Shown piece after piece: positions 7,359 through 15,017 of a stretch of 40,261 nucleotides of DNA (position 1 is the stretch's first letter; each line of letters opens with the position of its first letter). Origin of the DNA: Candidatus Omnitrophota bacterium (GTDB lineage Bacteria; Omnitrophota; Gorgyraeia; Aquiviventales; Aquiviventaceae); assembly GCA_016206675.1 (NCBI GenBank), contig JACQRD010000080.1, positions 1 through 40,261 of the forward strand, given 5' to 3'. Under the pieces are notes generated by a model, which was given only the letters and a program-made list of their open reading frames with translations, was not told where the DNA came from and did not search any database. The translations under genes were made by a program, and so were the position numbers.

Positions 7359-7772
7359 ATGAAATCCTTCACCGAGTACCTCTGGTTCGACACTCCGAAG
7401 CGGCAGGACCTGGTCAACATCACCGACCAGATTGAGGCCCTCGTCAAGAAGAGCGGTGTTCAAGACGGCTTCTGCCTCGTTTCCGCCATGCACATTACAG
7501 CGAGCATCTGGGTCAATGACGACGAGGAGGGGCTGTGGGAGGATTTCTGGCGGCTGCTCGAGCGGCTGGCACCTTCCGGGCAGGAGTACAAGCACCACTT
7601 AACCGGCGAGGATAACGGCGACGCCCACCTGAAGCGCACGCTGGTCGGCCACCAGGCGATGCTGCCAATTACCAAAGGCGCGCTCGATCTGGGCCCTTGG
7701 GAGCAAATCTTCTACGCGGAATTCGACGGGCGGCGGAAGAAACGCGTGGTCGTCAAGATCCTGGGGCAGTGA
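7359..7772 (+). CDS. yjbQ: YjbQ/UPF0047 family protein (secondary thiamine-phosphate synthase type)
   Basis: 137 residues that match the UPF0047 family along the whole length. The signature is in the C-terminal half: NGDAHLKRTLVGHQAMLP, then TKGALDLGPWEQIFYAEFDG and the basic RRKKRVVV strand. Some members have weak thiamine-phosphate synthase activity in vitro; the physiological role is unclear. The ATG follows the right arm of repeat R6 by a few bases with no visible Shine-Dalgarno. It is convergent with the pilX-like gene, 19 nt away. Confidence 0.85.
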   Translation: MKSFTEYLWFDTPKRQDLVNITDQIEALVKKSGVQDGFCLVSAMHITASIWVNDDEEGLWEDFWRLLERLAPSGQEYKHHLTGEDNGDAHLKRTLVGHQAMLPITKGALDLGPWEQIFYAEFDGRRKKRVVVKILGQ

Positions 7773-7791
7773 CGCGCCCCGGCGGCCGGTG

Positions 7792-9468
7792 TTAGCGGCC
7801 GGTCCACGTCACCAGGGAGGTGGTGATTTCGTCCGGATCCGGTGCGAGCGGCCCTTCCTGGCCGATGTCCAGGTGATCCGACTCCAGCTCGATGACCACT
7901 TCGTTGCCCACCACATACTGGATGGCGAGCGGATTCTGGCAGCCGTCCTCGCTCTCCGAACAAGACCGGGAGCGCAGGACCACCAGCGATTCCGGCGCAT
8001 AAATCGACCCCTGAAAGTCATCCCCGGGCCGCATGAAGATCAGGCCGTGGGGCGATTGGCGGTCCGGTCTGGCTTTGAGCGCCGATTGCAGGATTTCCAC
8101 GGTTTGCGGTGTGCCGGCATCGTCGTGGGCGGAGATGGTCGCCGACAGCTCCAGGTTCCACATGGAGCGCAGCCCGAAACTGCTGAGTAATTCCTGCGTC
8201 ATCGGAAACGTCGGCAGACCCGGCAGCTTGAAGGGAGTCCCCACCAGACTGTAGGGCGTGCTACCGGTCAAAATCAAGGTGGTGGGCTTCCTGAACACCA
8301 GCTGGGGGGGGCTGTTGATGATGTCCCCGCCCCATGAACTGAGGTCGCTGCTGGGCACGATGGCCTTGGCACACAACACGATGACCTGGCTGGCCTCCTT
8401 CCCATTGCCCCGGTCCTTGATCGACCCGTCGCAGGTTACGCCAGGCGTGTTGGAGCCCTTTTCGTCATCGCACTCGAACCCGTTGTCGATCGTCACGACG
8501 GGTTGCGTCAGCGTCAGCACGTGGTTGCAGCTGCGGGTGTTGAACATGCTCGCCGTTTCGGCGAGGCCGACGGAGACTGCCCCCTCCACATAGTCGCTGG
8601 TGCCGGCCGCGGTGGCGTTGGGGTTGACGAACGTCACACCGGTCTCCTCAGGCGCCGCTGCCTCCGGGCCGTAGCTGGTTCCCTTAACACCCTGCATCAG
8701 CTCATAGCCTGTCTTGATCCCCTTCAGATCATCGCTGGCGTTGGTGCCCCAGTTGGTGACTTTGTCCCCCAGTGGCGAGGCGACCGTTACCGGCGGGTCG
8801 CTCTCTGACAAGCCGATCAACCCGTCCAGGCGAAGAACCGAATCTCCCGCGTGGGTCGTCTGCCAGGCGTGGGTCAACGTGTTCATGATGGTCTCGCCAC
8901 CAGGTGAAGGGTTGATCGCCGAGAGCACGGAACCGCGGGATGACAGTACGTTCCCGCTGACGAACGCCTTGGAGGTCTCGGTTAACTTGCCGCCGCCGAT
9001 GGCGATCGTGCCATTCGCCCAGACGCCGGTCAACGGCCCCTCCTCCTTGACGTAGGCCGTAACCTTCTGCGGCCCGGACGAAGCGGCCGTGCTTTTGGCC
9101 TCGATCTTGTAAATGATCTCTTGCTGCGGATTGAACACATAGTTGGCCTTGTGGCGGCTCTTGCCGTTGGTGTCGTTGTAAATCTTGGCGTGGACCGGAA
9201 CAATCCTGAAGGTCGCGCCGGGCAGCGACTTCACGTCATGCGTGGTCATCGCGGTCAGGGCGTCGGTCTTGTTGTGGACGAAGAAATGATCCAGGGCGCC
9301 TTCCGACATCCAGAAGGCCTGTTGGGTGTCACGGGAGACCTGCGAAGCGCGCACTTCGGTGTTGGTGCGCTGCAGTGACACCCCCCCCAGCAGGAGGAGG
9401 ATGAGGGCGGACAGATAGACCGCGAGCAGAAAGACGGCCCCGCGGTCATTCTTGAGCGATACGTTCAT
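7792..9468 (-). CDS. PilX-like type IV pilus assembly protein
   Basis: 558 residues. The N-terminus (NDRGAVFLLAVYLSALILLLLGG, in parts residues 7-29) is a short polar stretch and one hydrophobic helix, followed by VSRDTQQAFWMSEGALDHFF, the pattern of PilX N-terminal domains in which a helix and a conserved AxxxxEGA segment link a pilin-like protein to the minor-pilin complex. The rest is a large Ser/Thr/Gly-rich exported region with six or more cysteines in the C-terminal half (for example SCNHVL, ECDDEKG, VTCDG, LCAKAI, SRSCSESEDGCQNP), which may form disulfides. AAGGAG precedes the ATG. A cyclic-di-GMP-I riboswitch occupies the 5' leader, so expression is probably set by the second messenger that controls surface attachment. 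No other pilus genes are adjacent. Confidence 0.75.
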   Translation of the reverse strand: MNVSLKNDRGAVFLLAVYLSALILLLLGGVSLQRTNTEVRASQVSRDTQQAFWMSEGALDHFFVHNKTDALTAMTTHDVKSLPGATFRIVPVHAKIYNDTNGKSRHKANYVFNPQQEIIYKIEAKSTAASSGPQKVTAYVKEEGPLTGVWANGTIAIGGGKLTETSKAFVSGNVLSSRGSVLSAINPSPGGETIMNTLTHAWQTTHAGDSVLRLDGLIGLSESDPPVTVASPLGDKVTNWGTNASDDLKGIKTGYELMQGVKGTSYGPEAAAPEETGVTFVNPNATAAGTSDYVEGAVSVGLAETASMFNTRSCNHVLTLTQPVVTIDNGFECDDEKGSNTPGVTCDGSIKDRGNGKEASQVIVLCAKAIVPSSDLSSWGGDIINSPPQLVFRKPTTLILTGSTPYSLVGTPFKLPGLPTFPMTQELLSSFGLRSMWNLELSATISAHDDAGTPQTVEILQSALKARPDRQSPHGLIFMRPGDDFQGSIYAPESLVVLRSRSCSESEDGCQNPLAIQYVVGNEVVIELESDHLDIGQEGPLAPDPDEITTSLVTWTGR

Positions 9469-9476
9469 CTTGCTCC

Positions 9477-9570
9477 TTCGGCAACCCCGCTATCCCTCGA
9501 CTCGGCCGCTCACGCGGCCTCGCTCGGGACCGGAAGCTTTGCGACCCCGGATTGCTCCGGGTGTGCGTTT
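9477..9570 (-). promoter_or_regulatory. Cyclic-di-GMP-I riboswitch (GEMM-I class)
   Basis: Read on the minus strand, the leader of the pilX-like gene has the GEMM-I signature in order: ACGCAC; a stem CCCGGA with a GCAA (GNRA) tetraloop and TCCGGG; then GTCGCAAAGC; then CCGGTCC; a second stem GGCCGC with a GTGA loop and GCGGCC; and the closing GGATAGCGGGGTTGCCGA. The GNRA loop and the tetraloop-receptor half are both present. The 3' strand ends immediately at the AAGGAG ribosome binding site (about 9473-9478), so ligand binding could change access to it. Whether it prefers c-di-GMP or 3',3'-cGAMP cannot be read by eye. Confidence 0.92.
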
Positions 9571-9602
9571 ATCGAGAGCCCTGATCTGCCAACACCTTAA
9601 GT

Positions 9603-10820
9603 TTACCTGATCTCGCCGCGGCGCAGCAAGCGGACGAGATCGAGGTGATGGTAGGCGCCTTTTGCGGCCGGCGTCTGGGCGCCGGCATTGGCCACCCACA
9701 GATCAGGCCACGCGAAGATCACGCTCTGGATGTTGGAATCTGGAGCGACGGCCTTTGCAATCTCTTGTGCAGCAAGAGGATCCAGCGAACCAAAGCGCGC
9801 CTGAAGACCGGCGGCCTGCCCCAGATAGCGGACATCGTACGCTGAGCTGCCTGCGGGATCTTCCAGCCCAGGCCGTTGCGGATCGCCCCGGGAGGCGGTT
9901 TGCCGGTCGCGAATCGCCGGGTCCATCGCGGCATCCGCCCGCAGCACGGCATCCGGCAGCGGCCGCGCATAGCTGACGGCGTGCTCCTGTGGATCGTCAG
10001 CCGCAAACACGCGCGCGAGCGTATGGGTCGTCTCCATCGCGATCGCCCGGCGCGCCTTGGCGTCGGCCACCACGTAATTCACGCCGACGGTGCGGCGGGC
10101 CTCGCGAATGATCCGGGAGGCTTCGTCCAGCTCGCCGGCATGCTCCAGCACGCGGCGCATCAGGAAGGCCATCGGCTCACCGGCAAAGCTGAGATCCGTC
10201 GTCGCCGCGCCGACCTGGCCGAGGGAAATCTGCGCCTCGTTGACGCCGGTCAGCAGGCCGACAAAGCCTGCCCACCCGACGCTGACAAAGGCGCGCTTCC
10301 CGATGGGGTGAATAACAAAAACGGCGGGGTACTGCTGGATGCCGGCCTTAATGTTCCAGTCCAGGTTGCGCAAATGGATCAGGCGCCCATTCGCGGTGGT
10401 CCGTCCCCAGGCGGCAAAGTTGGCGCAGGAGTAGGTACGCTCCGGAATGGCGTGCAGGCGGTACAGCTCGCGCACAGCCACACCGGAGCCCTCAGCCACA
10501 CCCCGCAGCTCCTCCCAAATCTCCGATGGAATAAAGGGCGCGGCCCGCCCCCACGCGGCGTCCAACCACCAGTTGGCGGCGAGTGTCCGCACCAGCGGCA
10601 GCTTCAAGTAGCGGCGGAAATGGCGCAGGACCTGGCCGACGGCGGCCTGCACCTGCTGCCGCAAGAGCTGCCCGTGCTGCCGGCCTATGTCGTAGGGGCG
10701 GCCCTCGAGATAGACGACCGTGAGGCCATTGATCTCTTCAACCTTGGCCGCCCATGCGTTAGCACACAGCACACAGCAGACAGCACACAGCACAAACCAT
10801 ATCCGAGCCAGATGTCTCAT
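9603..10820 (-). CDS. Secreted C45-type Ntn hydrolase (acyl-CoA:6-APA acyltransferase-like)
   Basis: 405 residues. The sequence has the order of peptidase family C45 / phospholipase-B-like enzymes: GRPYDIGRQHG (about residue 40), a helical domain, and TYSCANFAAWG with Cys132 as the likely N-terminal nucleophile after autoprocessing, then LIHLRNLDWN (about 150). Family members cleave or transfer acyl groups on amide bonds; no substrate can be assigned. The N-terminus is a signal peptide ending in NAWA|A, whose core VLCAVCCVLCA is encoded by the heptamer repeat. The start overlaps the ceramidase-like gene's stop by 4 nt (ATGA), so the two are coupled. Start choice is fixed by this overlap and by the signal peptide. 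Confidence 0.8.
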   Translation of the reverse strand: MRHLARIWFVLCAVCCVLCANAWAAKVEEINGLTVVYLEGRPYDIGRQHGQLLRQQVQAAVGQVLRHFRRYLKLPLVRTLAANWWLDAAWGRAAPFIPSEIWEELRGVAEGSGVAVRELYRLHAIPERTYSCANFAAWGRTTANGRLIHLRNLDWNIKAGIQQYPAVFVIHPIGKRAFVSVGWAGFVGLLTGVNEAQISLGQVGAATTDLSFAGEPMAFLMRRVLEHAGELDEASRIIREARRTVGVNYVVADAKARRAIAMETTHTLARVFAADDPQEHAVSYARPLPDAVLRADAAMDPAIRDRQTASRGDPQRPGLEDPAGSSAYDVRYLGQAAGLQARFGSLDPLAAQEIAKAVAPDSNIQSVIFAWPDLWVANAGAQTPAAKGAYHHLDLVRLLRRGEIR

Positions 10821-10860
10821 GGCCTGACACTGTTTGCTGTTTGCTGTTTGCTGTTTGCTA
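10760..10860. repeat. Heptamer arms AGCACAC and CTGTTTG around a start codon (element R7)
   Basis: On the plus strand AGCACAC/AGCAGAC units (10760-10796) and CTGTTTG units (10829-10860) face each other across about 30 nt that contain the start codon of the C45-type gene. On the minus strand the CAAACAG arm encodes the last residues of the ceramidase-like protein (NSKQQTANSV) and the CTGTGTG arm encodes the hydrophobic core of the next protein's signal peptide. Confidence 0.8.
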
Positions 10861-12139
10861 CTGAATCGAGCAGTTCGATCAGGCGAGCCACGACGAGCTC
10901 GCCCGCGTGGGGCCCGTTAAAGCCCATCAGCGCTTCATACTCGCCCGACTCGTACCTCGCAGCGGGCATGCAGTAGCCGATGTAGTCGTTGGCGAACCCG
11001 GCCACGATAGGAAACAGGCCCCTCGCTCGGGCGGCTTCTTTCAGCTGCCGCCCCAGCGAGGCGGAGAGATCGCAGGGTGCGCCGAACCAGACCGCCTCAC
11101 CGATTCGCACCACCGACACCGTCGCATCATCGTCGACGAACCGGCGGCTCAGCCATGACGGCAGCGCCACGTGGCGGCTGAAGCGCAGGCGCGCCGGCGG
11201 CAGCAGCAGCCGCTGCTGCAGCGCCTGCACGGCCGAAACCGGCTGGGGGGAGGCGCCCGCCAGCACGCGCTCGGCATGCCGCGCTAACGGCGCGCCGAGG
11301 AACTCCGCCCGCTCGAAGCGATCGCCGGATTTCACCGGCGCCTGATCGCCCACCGACGCTGCAAAGAACACCGCCACCGCCTGGGGAAACCGCTGCTCAA
11401 GCTCGCGGATGACCACGCCGGGATAATCCGCCGAGAGCTCCATGTTCCAAGCCCCCAACGTCGTCGGGTGGGCCGCGAAGGCGACCATCACCGCCAACGG
11501 CGTTGAGCTGCCGCGTTCATAGAACGCGCAGACCGGCAGCTCATTGTCGACGAAGCCGCCCTCTTCCACGCGATTCGTCACCAGCCCGTCGGGGGAGGCG
11601 CAGGCGCACGCCATGGCGGCCGGCCGGCGCGCCCGGTACGCGTGACCGATGGCGCGGCTGGCCGACGAGACGATCGCGTCAAAGACCGCCGGGTCAAAGT
11701 GCCCCATGGAAATTTTCTCAAGGAATCGGCTGCCGTAGGCGCCCGGGCCCGAGTGGGTATGCGTGGCCGAGAAGAACAGGGTGGTGCCAGCCGGCAGGCC
11801 TTCGGCGGCCAGCCGCCGCTCAACCGCCGCGAAGAGCCGCTCGTCAACAATCAGCAGGTCGCCGCTGGCCATGGCGACGGTCGTCTCCTCGTCTTGGAGC
11901 ACGAGGGCCCGCACGCCCACCGGATCGTGCCGGCCGGTGGACGGACGGCCCTTGCGGCGGCTGTACCCTGCCAGCGGCACCTTCGCTGGTAACTGGAACT
12001 CCTCTTTCGCGACCCCGACCGTGACCTCAGCCCATGCCCCCAGCGGAAGACAGCTCAGAAACAGTCCGCAGACGGCAGACGGCAGACGGCAGCGCTTCCA
12101 TGTTCTGCGGACTGCGGACTGCGGACTACGGACTGCCAT
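10817..12139 (-). CDS. Secreted neutral/alkaline ceramidase-like hydrolase (N-terminal domain)
   Basis: 440 residues with the pattern of the neutral ceramidase family, in which a zinc site at the N-terminal domain hydrolyses N-acyl linkages: VGVAKEEFQLP at the mature N-terminus, PLAGY, RALVLQD, DLLIVDERL, the zinc ligand region SATHTHSGPGAYG (about residue 120), AHPTTLGAWN (about 235) and SADYPGVV (about 245). The C-terminal immunoglobulin-like domain of full ceramidases is not visible. The start (ATG at 12139) overlaps the upstream nucleotidyltransferase gene by 14 nt. The signal peptide (RLPSAVCGLFLSCLPLGAWA) is partly encoded by repeat R8, and the C-terminal tail by R7. Confidence 0.75.
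   Translation of the reverse strand: MAVRSPQSAVRRTWKRCRLPSAVCGLFLSCLPLGAWAEVTVGVAKEEFQLPAKVPLAGYSRRKGRPSTGRHDPVGVRALVLQDEETTVAMASGDLLIVDERLFAAVERRLAAEGLPAGTTLFFSATHTHSGPGAYGSRFLEKISMGHFDPAVFDAIVSSASRAIGHAYRARRPAAMACACASPDGLVTNRVEEGGFVDNELPVCAFYERGSSTPLAVMVAFAAHPTTLGAWNMELSADYPGVVIRELEQRFPQAVAVFFAASVGDQAPVKSGDRFERAEFLGAPLARHAERVLAGASPQPVSAVQALQQRLLLPPARLRFSRHVALPSWLSRRFVDDDATVSVVRIGEAVWFGAPCDLSASLGRQLKEAARARGLFPIVAGFANDYIGYCMPAARYESGEYEALMGFNGPHAGELVVARLIELLDSVANSKQQTANSVRP
12060..12136. repeat. Heptamer element GCAGACG / CTGCGGA inside a signal peptide (element R8)
   Basis: On the plus strand GCAGACG occurs in tandem (12067-12090) and CTGCGGA/CTACGGA in tandem (12105-12136), separated by a loop containing CTTCCATGTT. 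The arms match at the CTGC core of each unit but not at the other positions, so pairing is weaker than elsewhere. The element lies in the first codons of the ceramidase-like gene and next to the stop of the nucleotidyltransferase gene. Confidence 0.75.
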
Positions 12140-13598
12140 GCAGCTTCTCACGAGCCAAGACCAGCGCTTCCTCGGTGGTGCGAACGCGCCCTTCGGCTTG
12201 CGCCTCTTCGATGGCGGCGAGCAACTCGCCGATCACGGGACCGGGTTTCAGGCTGAAGATCTGCATGAGCTGATGCCCGTCAATGAGCCGCGGCGGCCGC
12301 ACCACCTCCTCGGCCTTGAAGAAATAGGCGTTGAGCATCTCTTCAAGGAAGGCCCGCTGCTGATCCACCTGGTCAAGGCGGGAGTGAGCCCCGCGGGTGG
12401 CCATGCGGTCGGCCCACCATTCCAGCAGGCAGGCGGGGCCATCGTCTCCCAAATCTTTGAAGAACCGATACACGGCCCGGCGGGTCAGTTGCGGCTCTCG
12501 GCTTAAGAAACCCGGCCGCAGATGATGGAGCACGAGCCGGCAGACCAGCTCCGCCTCCCGGTTGGACAACTTGAGCCGCTCCACCGCCGCCTGGGCCAGC
12601 GGCAGGCCGGTGTGTTCGTGGCCGAGGAACCAAATCTCCCCATCGGGATGCACTTGGCGGCTCGACGGCTTGCCGACATCATGCAGCAGCGCGGCGAGCT
12701 TGATCAGCGCCCGATGGGAGCGGCGCTCCACGGGCTCGCGGGCGCAGTAGGCCTCCAGCGGCCGGCGCAGCGGCTCGGAAAATTCTGCGAAGTCCGCCAA
12801 GAAGCGGTCGGCCTGGCGGACCGCCTCCAGCTCGTGCGCGAGCACGTCCAAATGATGAAACGGTCCCTGGTCCATGCCGCGGCCCGCGCTGAGCTCGGGC
12901 ACCAGCACATCCAGCGCCCCCAGCGTTTCAAGACCCTGCAGCGCGGCGGCCGATGCGTTCGTCTCCAGGATGGCGAAGAGCTCATCGCGGATCCGCTCGC
13001 CTGAAACGGTGGAGAGCCGGCCGACGCTCTCCTCCATGAGCGTTCCCATGGAGGGCGCGAGCGTAAATCCGAGCTGAGCGGAAAACCGGAAGGCCCGCAG
13101 AATGCGGACCGGATCCTCCGCGAAGGTGCCGGCAAAGCACGCCGCCACTTCGCGGCGGCGCAGTGCGGCCTGCCCACCGAGCGGATCGACGAGAGGGCCG
13201 GGCTGCTGCGGGCAGCGCAGCCAATCCGCCAGGGCGACCGCCATCGCGTTGATGGTGAAATCGCGCCGGCCGAGATCCGCTTCCAGCGTCGGGCCGCGAT
13301 AGTCGCTTACGTCGAACTCATACCGCCGGCCGTCGGCGCTGACGATGAGGCGGGCCGTCCCAGCCAGCTCATCCAGCGGCACGAAGGCCGCCGGCAGCTC
13401 GGCGGCAAGCTCCCGGGCCACCGCGAGGGCGTGCCGTGGGATGGCGAGATCCACGTTGACCGATCGCGCGGTGCGGCCCAGCAGCTGATCGCGCACCAAT
13501 CCGCCGACGACGAAGGCCGGCACCCGGCGGGCCTCCATGAACGCGCGGATGCGGACCATCATCTCGATGAGTCGGCGATCGATGGATGGGGCAGACAT
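12126..13598 (-). CDS. CCA-adding / poly(A) polymerase family nucleotidyltransferase with HD domain
   Basis: 490 residues, class II tRNA nucleotidyltransferase family. Landmarks: VVGGLVRDQLLGR (residues 31-42, substrate loop), VNVDLAI (47-53), RRDFTINAMAVAL (about 130), EDPVRILRAFRFSAQLGF (about 175), then an HD-type domain with LLHDVGK (about 315) and GHEHTG. In this family a DxD pair binds the catalytic metals; here the pair reads Asn48-Val-Asp50, so the first Asp is missing. The protein may add CCA with altered metal binding, act only through its HD domain, or have another substrate. The start at 13598 gives MSAPSID; upstream in-frame codons exist but no better signal was seen. It diverges from the TPR gene and overlaps the ceramidase-like gene. 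Confidence 0.85.
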   Translation of the reverse strand: MSAPSIDRRLIEMMVRIRAFMEARRVPAFVVGGLVRDQLLGRTARSVNVDLAIPRHALAVARELAAELPAAFVPLDELAGTARLIVSADGRRYEFDVSDYRGPTLEADLGRRDFTINAMAVALADWLRCPQQPGPLVDPLGGQAALRRREVAACFAGTFAEDPVRILRAFRFSAQLGFTLAPSMGTLMEESVGRLSTVSGERIRDELFAILETNASAAALQGLETLGALDVLVPELSAGRGMDQGPFHHLDVLAHELEAVRQADRFLADFAEFSEPLRRPLEAYCAREPVERRSHRALIKLAALLHDVGKPSSRQVHPDGEIWFLGHEHTGLPLAQAAVERLKLSNREAELVCRLVLHHLRPGFLSREPQLTRRAVYRFFKDLGDDGPACLLEWWADRMATRGAHSRLDQVDQQRAFLEEMLNAYFFKAEEVVRPPRLIDGHQLMQIFSLKPGPVIGELLAAIEEAQAEGRVRTTEEALVLAREKLHGSP

Positions 13599-13624
13599 CG
13601 TCAACCGATGGGTATCACGCGCAC

Positions 13625-13652
13625 TTGACAAGCGTTCGATCCCTGGCACAAT
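13625..13652 (+). promoter_or_regulatory. Sigma-70-type promoter for the TPR gene
   Basis: TTGACA (13625-13630) is a perfect -35; after 16 nt comes CACAAT (13647-13652) as a -10. An AGGAG follows at 13654-13658, 10 nt before the ATG. It lies in the short divergent gap next to the nucleotidyltransferase gene. Confidence 0.6.
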
Positions 13653-13668
13653 AGGAGCATCATTCGCA

Positions 13669-14109
13669 ATGCCTAGACGCACCAAGTCGGAAGAGTTCCT
13701 CGATTTCGAAATTCACTTTTACGAACGGCTGCTCACCGCGCATCCCGATTTTTCCGAAGTGCTGATCCCGCTGGCCGAAGCCTACACCCGCCGCGGCCTC
13801 CACGATAAGGGATTGCAGGTGGATCTGCGGCTGACCCAGCTGCACCGCCAGGATCCGATCGCGTGGTACAACCTCGCCTGCAGCTATGCCCTGCTGAAGC
13901 GGCTGGACGAATCCCTTGACGCCCTGCACCGAGCGTGTGAGCTGGGTTACGCTGACCTGAATCACCTGCGCCGGGATCCGGATCTGGCGAACATCCGCCA
14001 TTCCCCGAAATACCGGCAACTGCTGGATGCCTTCGCCGCCCTTAAGGTAGCGCCGGCGCGCCCGGCGCTTCCGCACCCGAAGCCGCACACCGGCCCTCCA
14101 CCCGCCTAG
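13669..14109 (+). CDS. Small TPR-repeat protein
   Basis: 146 residues, no signal peptide or membrane segment. It has about three tetratricopeptide-like helices pairs: ERLLTAHPDFSEVLIPLAEAYTRRG (in parts, about 18-40), QLHRQDPIAWYNLACSYALLKR (about 56-77) and ESLDALHRACELGYADLNHLRRDPDL (about 80-105), with the C-terminal pattern RDPDLANIRHSPKYRQLLDAF common in small TPR proteins of uncultured bacteria. It probably mediates protein contacts; no partner is indicated. The stop overlaps the convergent nuclease gene by 4 nt. Preceded by a good promoter. Confidence 0.8.
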   Translation: MPRRTKSEEFLDFEIHFYERLLTAHPDFSEVLIPLAEAYTRRGLHDKGLQVDLRLTQLHRQDPIAWYNLACSYALLKRLDESLDALHRACELGYADLNHLRRDPDLANIRHSPKYRQLLDAFAALKVAPARPALPHPKPHTGPPPA

Positions 14110-14741
14110 CGCAGCTGCCACAGCCCGCGACGGCCGTCGCGCGCTTCCCGCGAGAGCGCGCGGAACTCTTCGGCATGGGCGACATTCGGCGGAATCGTCA
14201 TCGGCTGCGCAAAACCTTCGCGCACCAGCTGCGCGTTGACCAACAGCTCGCGTGTCGGCTCCCCTGAACCTGACGGCTCGACGAGGTAGACGTACGCGAG
14301 CCACCGCCCGTAGCGGTCATGCGTCTCGACGTCAAACTCCAGCCGCACGCGCTTGCCTTCCACCAGCTGCCGATTGCGCTCGGCCGCTTCCCGGCCGAAG
14401 GGCTCCGGATCCTCCACCCAGTGATCCCCGCGCCGCCGCCGCACTTCCGGGGTGTCGATGCCGATGTAGCGGATGAGCCGCCCGTCGGACAATTCAATGG
14501 TGTCACCGTCGATGACCCGGCGGACAATGACTTCGGAGGGTGTGGCGCGAGCAGCGTGGCCAGCGCCGCGCCCGACGGCCGCCAGGATGGCGGCCGTTCC
14601 AACAACGAGCGCCGTAACGGAGTGACGGAGCAGGCGGCGCTGCGCGGCGGCGCTAGCGCTTGAGGGGACGGCCGACCTTCGCTTCAAGCGACTGGACCTT
14701 CTGGACGATCCGGCCGCCGCCGGGCTTGTCTTTGCGGTCAT
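14106..14741 (-). CDS. Exported thermonuclease-family (SNase-like) nuclease
   Basis: 211 residues from the longest ATG. The staphylococcal-nuclease fold is clear: VIDGDTIELSDGRLIRYIGIDTPE (in parts, about 75-98) supplies the catalytic Asp, Arg, Asp-Thr and Glu positions, and DRYGRWLAYVYL (about 145) supplies the second Arg region. In the family, Ca2+ and these residues cleave DNA and RNA. A hydrophobic stretch LLRHSVTALVVGTAAILAAVG (in parts, about 37-57) looks like a signal or membrane anchor. The start is uncertain: the frame overlaps the thiamine-binding-type gene by 89 nt, so a later non-ATG start is possible. Confidence 0.75.
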   Translation of the reverse strand: MTAKTSPAAAGSSRRSSRLKRRSAVPSSASAAAQRRLLRHSVTALVVGTAAILAAVGRGAGHAARATPSEVIVRRVIDGDTIELSDGRLIRYIGIDTPEVRRRRGDHWVEDPEPFGREAAERNRQLVEGKRVRLEFDVETHDRYGRWLAYVYLVEPSGSGEPTRELLVNAQLVREGFAQPMTIPPNVAHAEEFRALSREARDGRRGLWQLR

Positions 14742-14967
14742 CGATGCGGATGGTGGTCATGACGCGGTTCGTCGAGCGCAGCACCGCCAGATGGCACTGT
14801 TTCGCCAGGACCATGATCCGGTCCCACTCTCCCTCCACCACGGTGCCCATGGCGCCGACGCGGTAATCCAACCCGCTCTGGTCGATGAGCTTCGCCACCT
14901 CAGCCAGCAACGTGCTGAGGCTGGGACTCTCCGTTCCGATGGGCACGATCTCTAGCTCGGCGAGCAT
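14653..14967 (-). CDS. MTH1187/YkoF-type thiamine-binding family protein (UPF0045)
   Basis: 104 residues, whole-length match to the MTH1187 family: MLAELEIVPIGT at the N-terminus, a helix, YRVGAMGTVVEGEWDRIM, and the C-terminal RIDDRKDKPGG region. These small ferredoxin-like-fold proteins form oligomers that bind thiamine or related ligands; their role is not settled. A TATAGT box lies 6 nt upstream of the ATG and no Shine-Dalgarno is seen, so the message may be leaderless. The C-terminus overlaps the nuclease frame. Confidence 0.85.
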   Translation of the reverse strand: MLAELEIVPIGTESPSLSTLLAEVAKLIDQSGLDYRVGAMGTVVEGEWDRIMVLAKQCHLAVLRSTNRVMTTIRIDDRKDKPGGGRIVQKVQSLEAKVGRPLKR

Positions 14968-14973
14968 GCGTCC

Positions 14974-14979
14974 ACTATA
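14974..14979 (-). promoter_or_regulatory. -10-like TATAGT upstream of the UPF0045 gene
   Basis: TATAGT on the minus strand ends 6 nt before the ATG at 14967; TGGACG, a partial -35, lies 18 nt further upstream. The geometry is the same as for ispH, consistent with a leaderless transcript. Confidence 0.45.
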
Positions 14980-15017
14980 CCAAAAAGGTGCGACCGCCGT
15001 CCATGCGCGTCATTGCT

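Noticed and set aside
7773..7791. A rho-independent terminator between yjbQ and the pilX-like gene
   Set aside because: GC-rich with partial GGCCGG symmetry but no convincing stem-loop and no T tract.
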